Assembly: GCF_000633415.1 (NCBI RefSeq)
Contig: NZ_AYMV01000012.1
Location: forward strand, 1-60,763
Source of the DNA: Leucobacter sp. PH1c
GTDB taxonomy: Bacteria > Actinomycetota > Actinomycetes > Actinomycetales > Microbacteriaceae
Direction of reading: 5' to 3'
Length of the DNA stretch: 60,763 nt
Each line of letters begins with the position of its first letter. The stretch's first letter is position 1. The notes below the pieces were generated by a model. The model searched no databases. It was given only the letters and a program-made list of their open reading frames with translations, and was not told the DNA's origin. The position numbers and the translations under genes are program-made. Shown here one piece after another: positions 1 through 7,324 of the stretch.

Positions 1-815
1 GCGCGCTCGGCGCCGCCCTCGTGATCCTCGTGCTCACCGCGGTTGCGGGACTTCTCGTGGTCCCGCGCTTGCTCGGCGGCGACTCGCTCACCGTCCTCTC
101 CGGCTCGATGGAGCCCACGTTCTCTCCCGGCGACGTGGTCGTCGTGCGTGGGATCGACGAGGCGGATGTGTGCGAGGACGTGGGCGTCGGCACCATCATC
201 AGCTTCTTCCCCGAACCGAACGATCCGACGCTCATCACGCACCGCGTGGTCGGCAAGACGGTCGGCACCTTCGAGGACGGCACCCGCTGCCGCCTCATCA
301 CCCAGGGCGACGCGAACTCCTCGGTCGACGAGCCCGTCTCCCCCGCGCAGGTGCGGGGCGTCTTCCTCTACGGCGTGCCCGGGCTCGGCTGGGTGCGCCA
401 GTGGGCCGGTGAGCACCCCGGGATCCTCATCGGCGGCGTCGCGGCCGTGCTCATCGGCGCGGGCATCTGGAGCAGCCTCCGGGCGCCGCGTCGCACGGTC
501 GTCACGATTCCGCGCACGGACACAGGCCCGGGAAGCACCGCGGCCACGGGGAGTATCGCGGCCCCGGGAGCGGAGCCGGATCCCGGCGTCGCCCCGCCGT
601 CCGCGTCGCAGCCCGCCGCCATGTCGCCGTCCGCGCTGCCCGCGGCCACGGATCCCGCGTCCGCGCTCGAACGGGCACAGGATCGCGAACTGCGCGAGCG
701 CGAACTCGCGCTGCGCGAGCGGGAACTCGAACTCCGGGAGCGCGAGTTCGCGCTTGCGCAGGAGCGCCGCGAGAGCGCCCCGGACGCCACAACAACTCAG
801 CGAAGTGAGGCCTGA
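1..815 (+). CDS. SipW-like (ER-type) signal peptidase I, 5'-truncated by the window edge
   Basis: The reading frame is open from base 3 and the first membrane helix (ALGAALVILVLTAVAGLLVV) has already begun there, so the gene starts before the window; the GTG at 21 is an internal Val or a poor start. Counting from that Val, the catalytic serine lies in LSGSMEPTF (about residue 29) and the partner is a histidine in ITHRVVG (about residue 74), not lysine. This is the Ser-His arrangement of the archaeal/ER/SipW peptidases. A second helix lies near residues 134-154. The C-terminus has an Ala/Pro linker and an Arg/Glu-rich run (RERELALRERELELREREF, about 225-250) likely to be a charged helix or coiled coil. 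It ends 2 bp before the next gene, a wall-anchored protein, so the two are probably cotranscribed. SipW enzymes mature TasA-like secreted proteins; substrates would lie outside the window or in the locus at 30.6-33.8 kb. Confidence 0.88.
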   Translation, partial: ALGAALVILVLTAVAGLLVVPRLLGGDSLTVLSGSMEPTFSPGDVVVVRGIDEADVCEDVGVGTIISFFPEPNDPTLITHRVVGKTVGTFEDGTRCRLITQGDANSSVDEPVSPAQVRGVFLYGVPGLGWVRQWAGEHPGILIGGVAAVLIGAGIWSSLRAPRRTVVTIPRTDTGPGSTAATGSIAAPGAEPDPGVAPPSASQPAAMSPSALPAATDPASALERAQDRELRERELALRERELELREREFALAQERRESAPDATTTQRSEA

Positions 816-817
816 CC

Positions 818-1699
818 ATGGGATCCACCACGCACGTCGCCCCCGGGGCTCGGGTGCTCTCCGTCGACACGGACGGCGGCCTCTCGACCCCCGGCCGGAT
901 CATCGCGGGCTTCCTCACCGTGCTCCTGCTGCTCGGCCTCGGCGTGGGCCTCGCCCTCGCCGACGCGCTCCCCACGCTCGGTGCGCGGAGCTCCGACGGA
1001 AGTGCCCCCGCCTCGGCCGAGGCCGCCCGCACGGGCGCCGGGAGCACCGCCGCGTCGGACACTCACCCCGCGAGCGTCATCGTCGCCGAGTGGGATGGCC
1101 CCGCCGTGCACCTCGACTGGCGCGGCGCCGAGTACGCGCGCGCCGAGACCACCTTCATCGGCGACCGCACGGCCGTGCCCGGGGACCGGGTGGAGCGCAC
1201 CCTGAACATCGTGAACGCCGGCCCGGGCGCGGGCGTGGCCGCGGTGACGCTCGACCTCGCCGAGGTCATCCCCGAGGGCGCCGCGAACCCGCGTCTCGCC
1301 GACGACGTGACGCTCTTCTGGGACATCGGCGGCGTGACGGGCAGCGACACCTTCGCGGCCCTCAACACGAGCGACCGCGTGAGCGTGGCCGAGCTCGCCG
1401 TGCCAGCGGGGGAAACCGTGGCCGTGTCGGTCGGGTTCGCGATGGACGCGGCGGTCGAGGGATCGCGCGCGGAGGGCGCCGACTCGACGGTGCTGAGCTT
1501 CGACGTGGGCGTCAACCTGACGGGCGAGACGAGCCCGCCCGAGCCGCCGACGCTCGCCATCACGGGCGCCACGGGCGTCATCGCCCTCGTCTGCATCGCG
1601 GGTGGGCTGATCCTGCTCGGCGTGCTGATCCTGCTCGTGCGCCGCCGGCGGCGCCGCGAGGAAGTCGCCGTGCTCGAGGGGGACGCGGGCGGCGCATGA
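818..1699 (+). CDS. Surface protein with N-terminal membrane helix and C-terminal LAITG sorting signal
   Basis: A 293-aa protein of unknown function. A hydrophobic segment at about residues 27-48 (IIAGFLTVLLLLGLGVGLAL) acts as signal or anchor. It is followed by a predicted beta-rich ectodomain (about 75-240) and then PPEPPTLAITG, a hydrophobic helix and six arginines. This LAxTG-helix-basic tail order is a cell-wall sorting signal of the type used by class E sortases in high-GC Gram-positives; no sortase gene is present in the window. It starts 2 bp after the signal peptidase gene, with GTGAGG 7 bp upstream of the ATG. Its ectodomain and sorting signal (AITGATG) resemble the C-terminal half of the fused peptidase at 31947-33236 (LPVTGATG), so I infer that it is the split version of that module. 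It could be an accessory or anchor subunit of the SipW system. The exact role is unknown. Confidence 0.7.
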   Translation: MGSTTHVAPGARVLSVDTDGGLSTPGRIIAGFLTVLLLLGLGVGLALADALPTLGARSSDGSAPASAEAARTGAGSTAASDTHPASVIVAEWDGPAVHLDWRGAEYARAETTFIGDRTAVPGDRVERTLNIVNAGPGAGVAAVTLDLAEVIPEGAANPRLADDVTLFWDIGGVTGSDTFAALNTSDRVSVAELAVPAGETVAVSVGFAMDAAVEGSRAEGADSTVLSFDVGVNLTGETSPPEPPTLAITGATGVIALVCIAGGLILLGVLILLVRRRRRREEVAVLEGDAGGA

Positions 1700-1739
1700 T
1701 CCGCGGGTGACGCTCAGTTCCGGGCCGTAGGCTCGGCTC

Positions 1740-2147
1740 ATGACCGACCCGTACGCCGACGACGCGGAGCGCGCGCAGCGCCTCAGCCGCGGTTTCGGCA
1801 GGTTCATGCATCGGTGGCGGGAGCGGATCCGTCGCAGGCCGTGGCTGAACATCGTCTATCGCGTGCTCATCACCCTGCTCGGGATCGGCGTCGTCGTGAT
1901 CGGGCTCATCCTCGTGCCGCTGCCCGGGCCGGGCTGGCTCATCGTGTTCCTCGGTCTCACGCTGCTCGGCACCGAGTACTCGTGGGCGCGGCGGGTGCTC
2001 GGCTGGCTGCGGCGCGTGCTCGCGCGCTTCTGGGAGCGCTGGAACGCGTGGCGCGCGCAGCGCCGAGCGCGCCGCGAGGCTCGTCAATCCGGCGGCGCGA
2101 CGGGCGCCGCGGGCGCCGCGGGCGCCGCGGACCCCTCGACGTCCTGA
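1740..2147 (+). CDS. PGPGW-family transmembrane protein
   Basis: A 135-aa protein matching the TIGR02611/PGPGW family of small actinobacterial membrane proteins. It has a basic N-terminus, a hydrophobic helix at about residues 41-63, the signature LPLPGPGWLIVFLGLTLLGTE (shown here in two parts: PLPGPGW and FLGLTLLGTE), and a second basic segment. The C-terminus is a low-complexity Gly/Ala tail coded by tandem ggcgccgcg units (about 2096-2130). The function of the family is unknown. The ATG is preceded by TAGGCT (1728-1733) and exactly 6 nt, so the mRNA is probably leaderless and this start is well supported. Confidence 0.8.
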   Translation: MTDPYADDAERAQRLSRGFGRFMHRWRERIRRRPWLNIVYRVLITLLGIGVVVIGLILVPLPGPGWLIVFLGLTLLGTEYSWARRVLGWLRRVLARFWERWNAWRAQRRARREARQSGGATGAAGAAGAADPSTS

Positions 2148-2174
2148 TCGACGTCCCTGAGCCCCGGAAACGAC

Positions 2175-2204
2175 GCAGGGCCCGAGCCGAAGCCCGAGCC
2201 CTGC
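2175..2204. terminator. Hairpin between convergent genes
   Basis: GCAGGGC (2175-2181) pairs with GCCCTGC (2198-2204). The stem can extend inward to 13 positions with two mismatches around a CGAA loop. It sits between the convergent PGPGW and DUF4870 genes and can serve both strands. There is no U-tract. Confidence 0.55.
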
Positions 2205-2219
2205 ATCACGCGTGCGCGA

Positions 2220-2933
2220 CTACTTGATGAACGGAACGTTCAGGATGAAGCCGGGCTGCTGGCCGCGACGGAAGTTCTCCGGCGCCTTCGCTGCCGCGAT
2301 GATGTGGAAGATGAACAGCACGAACGAGCCGATCGCGAGGATCACCGCGAGGAGGCCGCCGATCACGGGCAGCGCACCGAGGATCCAGGTTGCGATGCCC
2401 ACGCCGACGCGGAGCAGCGAGAAGTTGAGGTTCTCGCGGTGGAAGACGAACGACTGTGGGTTGCCCTTCTCCTTCTCGACGAAGAAGAAGATGAGCGCAG
2501 GGATCCAGCTGAAGAACACCGAGAGCCAGTAGTTGAGCGTGATGTTGCTCACCGGGTCGACGCCGGGCTGCTGGTAGCCCTGCGGGGCCTGCGGCGTGCC
2601 GCCGGGCGGGGGCGCCTGGTACTGACCGCCCGCAGGGGGAGCCGGGTACTGCGGGGCCGCGTACTGGGGCGCCTGGTACTGCGGCGCCGCCGGCTGCTGG
2701 GGAGCCGCGGGCTGCTGCGGAGCCTGGTACTGCGGGGCTGCGGGAGCCGCGGGCGCTGCCGGGGCCGCGGGGGTCTCGGGCTGCGGTGCGGCCGCGGGCG
2801 TCGCCGGTGCGGCGGGCTCCTGCGGGGCCGCAGGCTGCTGCGGGACCTCGGGCGCCGCGGCCGCGGGCGTCTGCTCGGCGGGGGTGCCGGCGTCCGGCTG
2901 GCCGTTCTGTCCCTCGGGGGGCAGCGTGCTCAT
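2220..2933 (-). CDS. DUF4870 domain membrane protein with Pro/Ala/Gln-rich N-terminus
   Basis: A 237-aa protein. Residues 1-125 are low-complexity Pro/Ala/Gln with repeated QAPQ, AAPQ and YQAP units and no signal peptide, so this part is expected in the cytoplasm. Residues about 130-235 hold three to four hydrophobic segments typical of DUF4870 (SWIPALIFFFVEKEKGNP, then NFSLLRVGVGI and a long hydrophobic stretch). The start at 2933 is chosen because AGAGGAGA lies 5-10 bp upstream on the minus strand; an open frame extends further upstream but is not needed. A TACTCT hexamer (2973-2968, minus) could be the -10 box, giving a leader of about 30 nt. The function is unknown. The repetitive half is likely disordered. 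Confidence 0.8.
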   Translation of the reverse strand: MSTLPPEGQNGQPDAGTPAEQTPAAAAPEVPQQPAAPQEPAAPATPAAAPQPETPAAPAAPAAPAAPQYQAPQQPAAPQQPAAPQYQAPQYAAPQYPAPPAGGQYQAPPPGGTPQAPQGYQQPGVDPVSNITLNYWLSVFFSWIPALIFFFVEKEKGNPQSFVFHRENLNFSLLRVGVGIATWILGALPVIGGLLAVILAIGSFVLFIFHIIAAAKAPENFRRGQQPGFILNVPFIK

Positions 2934-3061
2934 GTCGATCTCCTCTGGTGCATACGAACTGGGTACGAGAGTACCGCAGGCCGGGAACGCAGGGTAGCTT
3001 CTCGGCCGAGATTCCGCGGAATGGGACGCCTCGGGGCGGGCTAGGCGACCCTCGGATCGAG

Positions 3062-3754
3062 TTAGAAGACGTCCGGGCTGGGGGCCGCCGTGTGCAGGAT
3101 CGAGACGTCGGCGTGACGGTCGAAGCGGTAGCCGGTGCCGCGCACGGTGCGCACGATGTCCTGGTACTGCGCGAGCTTCACGCGCAGGCGGCGGATGTGC
3201 ACGTCGATGGTGCGCTCGCTCGGGGTGTCCTCGTCCGACGCGTCCTGCCACAGCGAGGAGATGAGCTCCTCGCGGCTGACCGTGCGCCCCTCGCGGAGCA
3301 CGAGGTACTGGAGCAGCTCGAACTCGCGGAAGGTGAGCGCGGCGGGCACATTGTCGAGCAGGACGCGCTTGCGCGAGAGGTCGAGCGTCACGCCGCTCGC
3401 GGCGCGATCCTGCTCGGCGGCCTCGTGCTGCTTCTGGCGGGCGTGCGCCGCCGGATCGCCGAGGGCGAGGCGCACGACGTCCACGTCGCGACCGCCGGTG
3501 TGCTCGGGGGCGAGAGCGACGGCCGCGTAGGTCTCCGCCGCGGGGGCGAGCTGCGCGACGAGGCGCTTGATCTGGGTGACGATCTCGCCAAGGCGGGGAT
3601 CGCCGTCCGCGATCTTGTCGTCGGCGAGGCCGACGTAGAGCGCGAAGCCGCGCACCTCGGTGCCCTCGGGCACGTTGCGATCGGGGGTGGCCTGTGCGGG
3701 GATGACCGCGGTCAGGTCGGGGCGGGCGCTGCGGAGGGTCTGGGTGGTGCTCAT
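3062..3754 (-). CDS. OmpR/PhoB-type winged-helix regulator without a receiver domain
   Basis: A 230-aa protein. Residues about 120-215 form a Trans_Reg_C winged helix: VLLDNVPAALTFREFELLQYL, the recognition region SERTIDVHIRRLRVKL and the wing VRTVRGTGYRFD are all visible (the first is quoted in full as a family hallmark of 20 or so residues). The N-terminal ~115 residues do not look like a phosphoacceptor domain: I see no aspartate/lysine receiver pattern. Instead there is VRGFALYVGLADDKIADGD and an Ala-rich helix region. A response to phosphorylation is therefore unlikely. Similar orphan regulators are seen in Microbacteriaceae. Three 11-bp tandem half-sites upstream (3906-3938) suggest autoregulation (inference). 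Start chosen: ATG at 3754 with GAAAG upstream. Confidence 0.8.
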   Translation of the reverse strand: MSTTQTLRSARPDLTAVIPAQATPDRNVPEGTEVRGFALYVGLADDKIADGDPRLGEIVTQIKRLVAQLAPAAETYAAVALAPEHTGGRDVDVVRLALGDPAAHARQKQHEAAEQDRAASGVTLDLSRKRVLLDNVPAALTFREFELLQYLVLREGRTVSREELISSLWQDASDEDTPSERTIDVHIRRLRVKLAQYQDIVRTVRGTGYRFDRHADVSILHTAAPSPDVF

Positions 3755-4138
3755 GATGATGAAAGTCCTTGTGTGCTGTCGTCCCGGTGCGCGGAACGGG
3801 TCGTCGCGCCGATGCGGCGACGGTGAGTGCGGGCGAGCGGGCCGAGTGGCTCAGTGCTCAGAGGTGCGGGTGCCCCGGGACGGGGATCCGCCGGTGAAGA
3901 CGCGTTTCAGATGCGGTTCACATGCACATTCGACAGCGCATGACACCCCGACCGGCCATCATCATGCCGGTCTGCCCAATGTTCACCTCGAAGGCGGACT
4001 GGGGACGAATGGTGTCATACATAACCGACAGTTAAGCAAAGCATTGCGCCGGGTGTCAACCCGTGACGAAAAATGACGCCCCGTGACGTTCCGGCGGGGC
4101 CGGTCGTCACGGGGCGTCAGCGCGTGGTGGAGCTACGG
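3755..4138. promoter_or_regulatory. 384-bp intergenic region with candidate 11-bp-spaced operator repeats
   Basis: No gene is visible here. Upstream of the winged-helix gene are three tandem 11-mers in phase: TTCAGATGCGG (3906-3916), TTCACATGCAC (3917-3927) and ATTCGACAGCG (3928-3938). OmpR/PhoB-type proteins typically bind direct repeats with an 11-bp period, so this is a candidate operator. Bases about 4010-4045 are unusually AT-rich for the window and may hold the promoter. The upp terminator lies at 4075-4118. Confidence 0.45.
4075..4118 (-). terminator. Terminator of upp
   Basis: A perfect 14-bp inverted repeat, GACGCCCCGTGACG (4075-4088) and its complement (4105-4118), with a 16-nt loop that can pair further. 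It lies 21 bp past the upp stop codon. A-rich bases (4069-4073) give a short U-run on the minus strand. Confidence 0.8.
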
Positions 4139-4771
4139 TTACGCGGTGCCGTAGAGGCGGTCGCCCGCGTCGCCGAGCCCGGGCACGATGTAGGCGTGCT
4201 CGTCGAGGCCCTCGTCGAGCGCGCCCAGGACGAGCGTCACCTTCCGGTCGCCCGCGGCCTCGCGGATCGCCTCGACGCCTTCGGGGGTGCCGAGCACGCA
4301 GATCGCGGTGACGTCGTCCGCGCCGCGGTCGAACAGGAACTTGATCGCGCCGGCGAGCGAGCCGCCCGTCGCGAGCATCGGATCCAGCACGAAGCACTGC
4401 CGGCCGGCGAGCGACTCGGGGAGGCGCTCCGCGTACGTGGTGGGCAGCAGCGTCTCCTCGTCGCGCACCATGCCGAGGAAGCCGACCTCGGCGGTGGGAA
4501 CGAGCTTCACCATGCCCTCGAGCATGCCGAGGCCCGCGCGCAGGATCGGCACGATGAGCGGCAGCGGCTCGCTCAGGCGCACGCCCGTCGTGGGCGACAC
4601 GGGGGTCTGGATCTCGTGGGGCTCGACGCGCACCTCGCGCGTCGCCTCGTAGGCGAGGAGCGTCATGAGCTCCTCGATGAGGAGGCGGAAGGTGGGCTGC
4701 GGCGTTTTCGCGTCGCGGAGCACCGTCAGCTTGTGGGTGATCAGGGGATGGTCCGCAACGAAAACTCGCAT
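4139..4771 (-). CDS. upp: Uracil phosphoribosyltransferase
   Basis: A 210-aa cytosolic enzyme that makes UMP from uracil and PRPP in pyrimidine salvage; the length is usual for the family. The PRPP-binding loop is visible as [12 protein letters not shown] (about 128-139) and the uracil-binding C-terminus as [26 protein letters not shown] is another family block. Start: ATG at 4771 with TAGAAT (4783-4778, minus) exactly 6 nt before it, so the transcript is probably leaderless. It is divergent from tadA, and the -10 boxes of the two genes overlap. A strong terminator follows at 4075-4118. Confidence 0.97.
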   Translation of the reverse strand: MRVFVADHPLITHKLTVLRDAKTPQPTFRLLIEELMTLLAYEATREVRVEPHEIQTPVSPTTGVRLSEPLPLIVPILRAGLGMLEGMVKLVPTAEVGFLGMVRDEETLLPTTYAERLPESLAGRQCFVLDPMLATGGSLAGAIKFLFDRGADDVTAICVLGTPEGVEAIREAAGDRKVTLVLGALDEGLDEHAYIVPGLGDAGDRLYGTA

Positions 4772-4788
4772 GCGCCTATTCTATTGCC
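4772..4788. promoter_or_regulatory. Overlapping divergent leaderless promoters of upp and tadA
   Basis: The whole intergenic region is 17 bp. On the plus strand TATTCT (4777-4782) precedes the tadA GTG by 6 nt. On the minus strand TAGAAT (4783-4778) precedes the upp ATG by 6 nt. Five of six positions are shared. Both spacings fit a transcription start on the first base of the start codon. The -35 regions would lie inside the opposite gene. Confidence 0.75.
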
Positions 4789-5262
4789 GTGGCCACCATC
4801 CCTCCATCACCCGCGGAGCTCCGCGCGATGGATCGTGCCCTCGAAGAGGCCCGGGCGGCCGCCGCGGCGGGGGAGATCCCCGTCGGCGCGCTCGTGCTCG
4901 GGCCGGACGGCGCCGTGCTCGGCACGGGCCGCAACACGCGCGAGGCGGATCCGGATCCGACGGGCCACGCCGAGATCGTGGCGATCCGCGCCGCCGCGCG
5001 CGCCCTCGGCGACCGCGTGCTCGACGGCTGCACGCTCGTCGTGACGCTCGAGCCGTGCGCCATGTGCGCGGGCGTCATCCTCGCCGCGCGCCTGCCGCGC
5101 GTCGTGTTCGGCGCGTGGGACGAGAAGGCCGGCGCGGCGGGGAGCCAGTACGACCTCCTGCGCGACGGCCGGCTCCCGCACCCCGTGCCCGAGGTGGTCG
5201 CCGGGGTCCGGGAGGACGCGGCAGCCGAACTGCTCCGCGACTTCTTCGCCGCGCGCCGCTGA
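4789..5262 (+). CDS. tadA: tRNA-specific adenosine deaminase
   Basis: A 157-aa zinc deaminase that converts adenosine 34 to inosine in tRNA-Arg(ACG). The zinc and proton-shuttle motifs are intact: TGHAEIVAIR (His-Ala-Glu, about residues 64-66) and LEPCAMCAGV (two Cys, about 88-93). EIPVGALVL near residue 25 is also typical. Guanine or cytosine deaminases have different flanks, so tadA is preferred. The GTG start at 4789 is supported by TATTCT 6 nt upstream, giving a leaderless transcript. The stop codon lies in a degenerate tandem repeat (5251-5321). Confidence 0.93.
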   Translation: MATIPPSPAELRAMDRALEEARAAAAAGEIPVGALVLGPDGAVLGTGRNTREADPDPTGHAEIVAIRAAARALGDRVLDGCTLVVTLEPCAMCAGVILAARLPRVVFGAWDEKAGAAGSQYDLLRDGRLPHPVPEVVAGVREDAAAELLRDFFAARR

Positions 5263-5321
5263 GCTCGTCGCGCGGGGTTACGCGCGCCGCTGAGCTCGCC
5301 GCACGCGCCGCTGGGCTCGCC
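5251..5321. repeat. Three degenerate tandem copies over the tadA stop
   Basis: GCGCGCCGCTGAGCTCG recurs at 5251, 5282 and, with one change (GGGCTC), near 5303. The first copy contains the tadA stop codon, so the other two look like duplications of the gene end. They fill most of the gap to the convergent ABC ATPase gene. Confidence 0.6.
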
Positions 5322-5331
5322 GCGCGCCGCG

Positions 5332-6432
5332 CTAGGCGCGCGGGGCGACCGTCACCGGCTCCGGGGCGAACGCAACCTCCACCGGATCGCCCGCACGGAA
5401 GTCCGCATCGGCGCTGTGCTGCGAGGCGGCCGTCGTCCCGTCGGCGAACTGCACCACTGTGCGGCGGATCGCCCCGAGGAAGCCGCTCGAAACGACGGTC
5501 GCCGCGCGCGCCGGCACCTCCGCGGAACCGAGCGCGCCGGGCGCGGGCGTGAGCCGCACGTGCTCGGGCCGCACGTAGGCCGTCACGCGGGCGCCAGCGA
5601 CGCCCGTCGAGCCCGCGGGCTCCGCGACGAGCGGCAGCGCGGCGCCGCGCACGTGCACGCGATCGCCCACGAGTTCGCCGTCGAGGCGGTTCGACAGCCC
5701 GACGAAGTCGGCGACGAAGGCCGAGGCCGGCCGGCGGTACAGTTCCTCGGGGCTGCCGAGCTGCGCGATCCGGCCCGCCTCCATCACGGCCACGCGGTCG
5801 GAGATGGCGAGCGCCTCCTCCTGGTCGTGGGTGACGAACACGGTCGTCATGCCGAGCTCGGTCTGGATCGCCCGGATCTCGTCGCGCAGGCGCACGCGCA
5901 CCTTCGCGTCGAGCGCCGAGAGCGGCTCGTCGAGCAGCAGGGCCCGCGGGCGCGTCACGAGGGCGCGGGCGAGGGCCACCCGCTGCTGCTGGCCGCCCGA
6001 CAGCTCGTGTGGGAACCGCTCCGCGAGTGCGGCGAGCCCCACCACCTCGAGCATCTCGCCCACGCGCGTGCGGCGCTCCGGCCGCGCCACGCGGCGCATG
6101 TCGAGGCCGAACTGCACATTCTGCGCGACCGTGAGGTGGGGGAAGAGCGAGTACTGCTGGAACACCATGCCGATGTCGCGGCGGTTCACCGGCACATCCG
6201 TGACCTCCTCCGCGCCGATCGAGACGCGGCCCGACGTGACCGTCTCGAGCCCCGCGATGCAGCGCAGCGCCGTCGTCTTGCCGCAGCCCGAGGGGCCGAG
6301 GAGGCACACGAGCTCGCCCGCCTCGAGCGCGAGGTCCACGCCGTGCAGCACGGTCGTGCTGCCGTAGGTCTTCGTGACGCCGTCGAGCCGCACGGCCTCG
6401 CCGGTGGTGCGGGTGCGGGGCTTAGTGGGCAT
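5332..6432 (-). CDS. ABC transporter ATP-binding protein, Fe(III)/polyamine/2-aminoethylphosphonate importer type
   Basis: A 366-aa ATPase of the PotA/FbpC type. It has Walker A GPSGCGKTT (about 46-54), Q-loop VFQQYSLFPH, signature LSGGQQQRVALARAL, Walker B LLLDEPLSALD and H-switch VTHDQEEA. A C-terminal TOBE-like beta domain (about 270-366) is the usual regulatory or substrate-sensing region of this subfamily. The start at 6432 is preceded by GAGGAGAG on the minus strand and overlaps the upstream permease gene by 11 bp, so the cassette is translated as a unit. The order is binding protein, permease, permease, ATPase. The substrate cannot be told from the ATPase. Confidence 0.92.
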   Translation of the reverse strand: MPTKPRTRTTGEAVRLDGVTKTYGSTTVLHGVDLALEAGELVCLLGPSGCGKTTALRCIAGLETVTSGRVSIGAEEVTDVPVNRRDIGMVFQQYSLFPHLTVAQNVQFGLDMRRVARPERRTRVGEMLEVVGLAALAERFPHELSGGQQQRVALARALVTRPRALLLDEPLSALDAKVRVRLRDEIRAIQTELGMTTVFVTHDQEEALAISDRVAVMEAGRIAQLGSPEELYRRPASAFVADFVGLSNRLDGELVGDRVHVRGAALPLVAEPAGSTGVAGARVTAYVRPEHVRLTPAPGALGSAEVPARAATVVSSGFLGAIRRTVVQFADGTTAASQHSADADFRAGDPVEVAFAPEPVTVAPRA

Positions 6433-7324
6433 GCGAGCTCTCCTCGGCGGATCGGGGGATGGACTGGGCTGGTGGGGTGGGCGCCGATCCGGCTGCCCGG
6501 CCACCGCGGGGCCGGGCGCCGCGGCCACGACGGGCGCGTGGCGGGCCGCCCGTGGTGCTCACCGCGAGGAGTACGAGGAAGACGAGCACGAGTGAGAGCA
6601 GCGAGACGGCGACCGCGACGAACGGATCCGACTTTGACACCTGCAGCAGCGCCGTCTGCAGCGTGATGCGGTTGAGGAGCGAGGACACCGTGAACTCGCC
6701 GAGCACGATCGCGGTCGTGAGCAGCGACGCCGCGAGGAGACCCCGCCTGGTCCCCGGCGCGATCACCCGCAGCAGCACCGTGCCCCACCCGGCGCCCAGG
6801 GAACGGGCGGCCTCGGCGCGCACCCGCGCGTCCATACTCGTGAGGTCGGCCGCGATCGCCCGGTACGCGAATGGCAGCACGAGCACGCCGTAGGCGAGGC
6901 TCAGCGTCCACACACCGGATCCGAATGCCTGCCCGAGCACCCGGTAGATCGGCGCGAAGCCGACGACGAGCACGATCGCGGGGATCGCGATGGGCAGGAT
7001 CGTGAGCAGGTCGAGCGCCCGCTGCAGCCGCGGGAAGCGCAGGTGCACGAGCACGATCGTGGGGAAGAACAGCAGCAGCACGAGCGCGAGGGTGAGCCCG
7101 GCGAGCAGCAGGGAGTTGCCGAGACCCTCGAAGAGCACCCGGTAGACCCGCGCCTTCGCGGGATCGAACAGCGAGACCCAGTGCTCGGGCCCGTAGCCGC
7201 CCGTGGTGCGGCGGAGCGTGAACTCGAGCATCGCGACGAGCGGCACCAGGAAGAGCGCGCCGATCAGCGCGATCACGGTGCGGGCGAGCGCGCGGCCGGG
7301 GCGGCCCGGGATCCGCGCCGTCAT
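6422..7324 (-). CDS. ABC transporter permease (second permease of the cassette)
   Basis: A 300-aa inner-membrane protein with six predicted helices, starting with TVIALIGALFLVPLVAMLEF. The EAA-loop that docks the ATPase is visible as EAARSLGAGWGTVLLRVIAPG (quoted region about residues 187-206). The start ATG at 7324 overlaps the stop of the preceding permease (ATGA), a sign of translational coupling. The C-terminal ~40 residues are basic and Pro/Arg-rich (RARRGRGARPRGGR), longer than usual for the family. It resembles PotC, FbpB or PhnV-type permeases; substrate not assigned. Confidence 0.88.
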   Translation of the reverse strand: MTARIPGRPGRALARTVIALIGALFLVPLVAMLEFTLRRTTGGYGPEHWVSLFDPAKARVYRVLFEGLGNSLLLAGLTLALVLLLFFPTIVLVHLRFPRLQRALDLLTILPIAIPAIVLVVGFAPIYRVLGQAFGSGVWTLSLAYGVLVLPFAYRAIAADLTSMDARVRAEAARSLGAGWGTVLLRVIAPGTRRGLLAASLLTTAIVLGEFTVSSLLNRITLQTALLQVSKSDPFVAVAVSLLSLVLVFLVLLAVSTTGGPPRARRGRGARPRGGRAAGSAPTPPAQSIPRSAEESSHAH

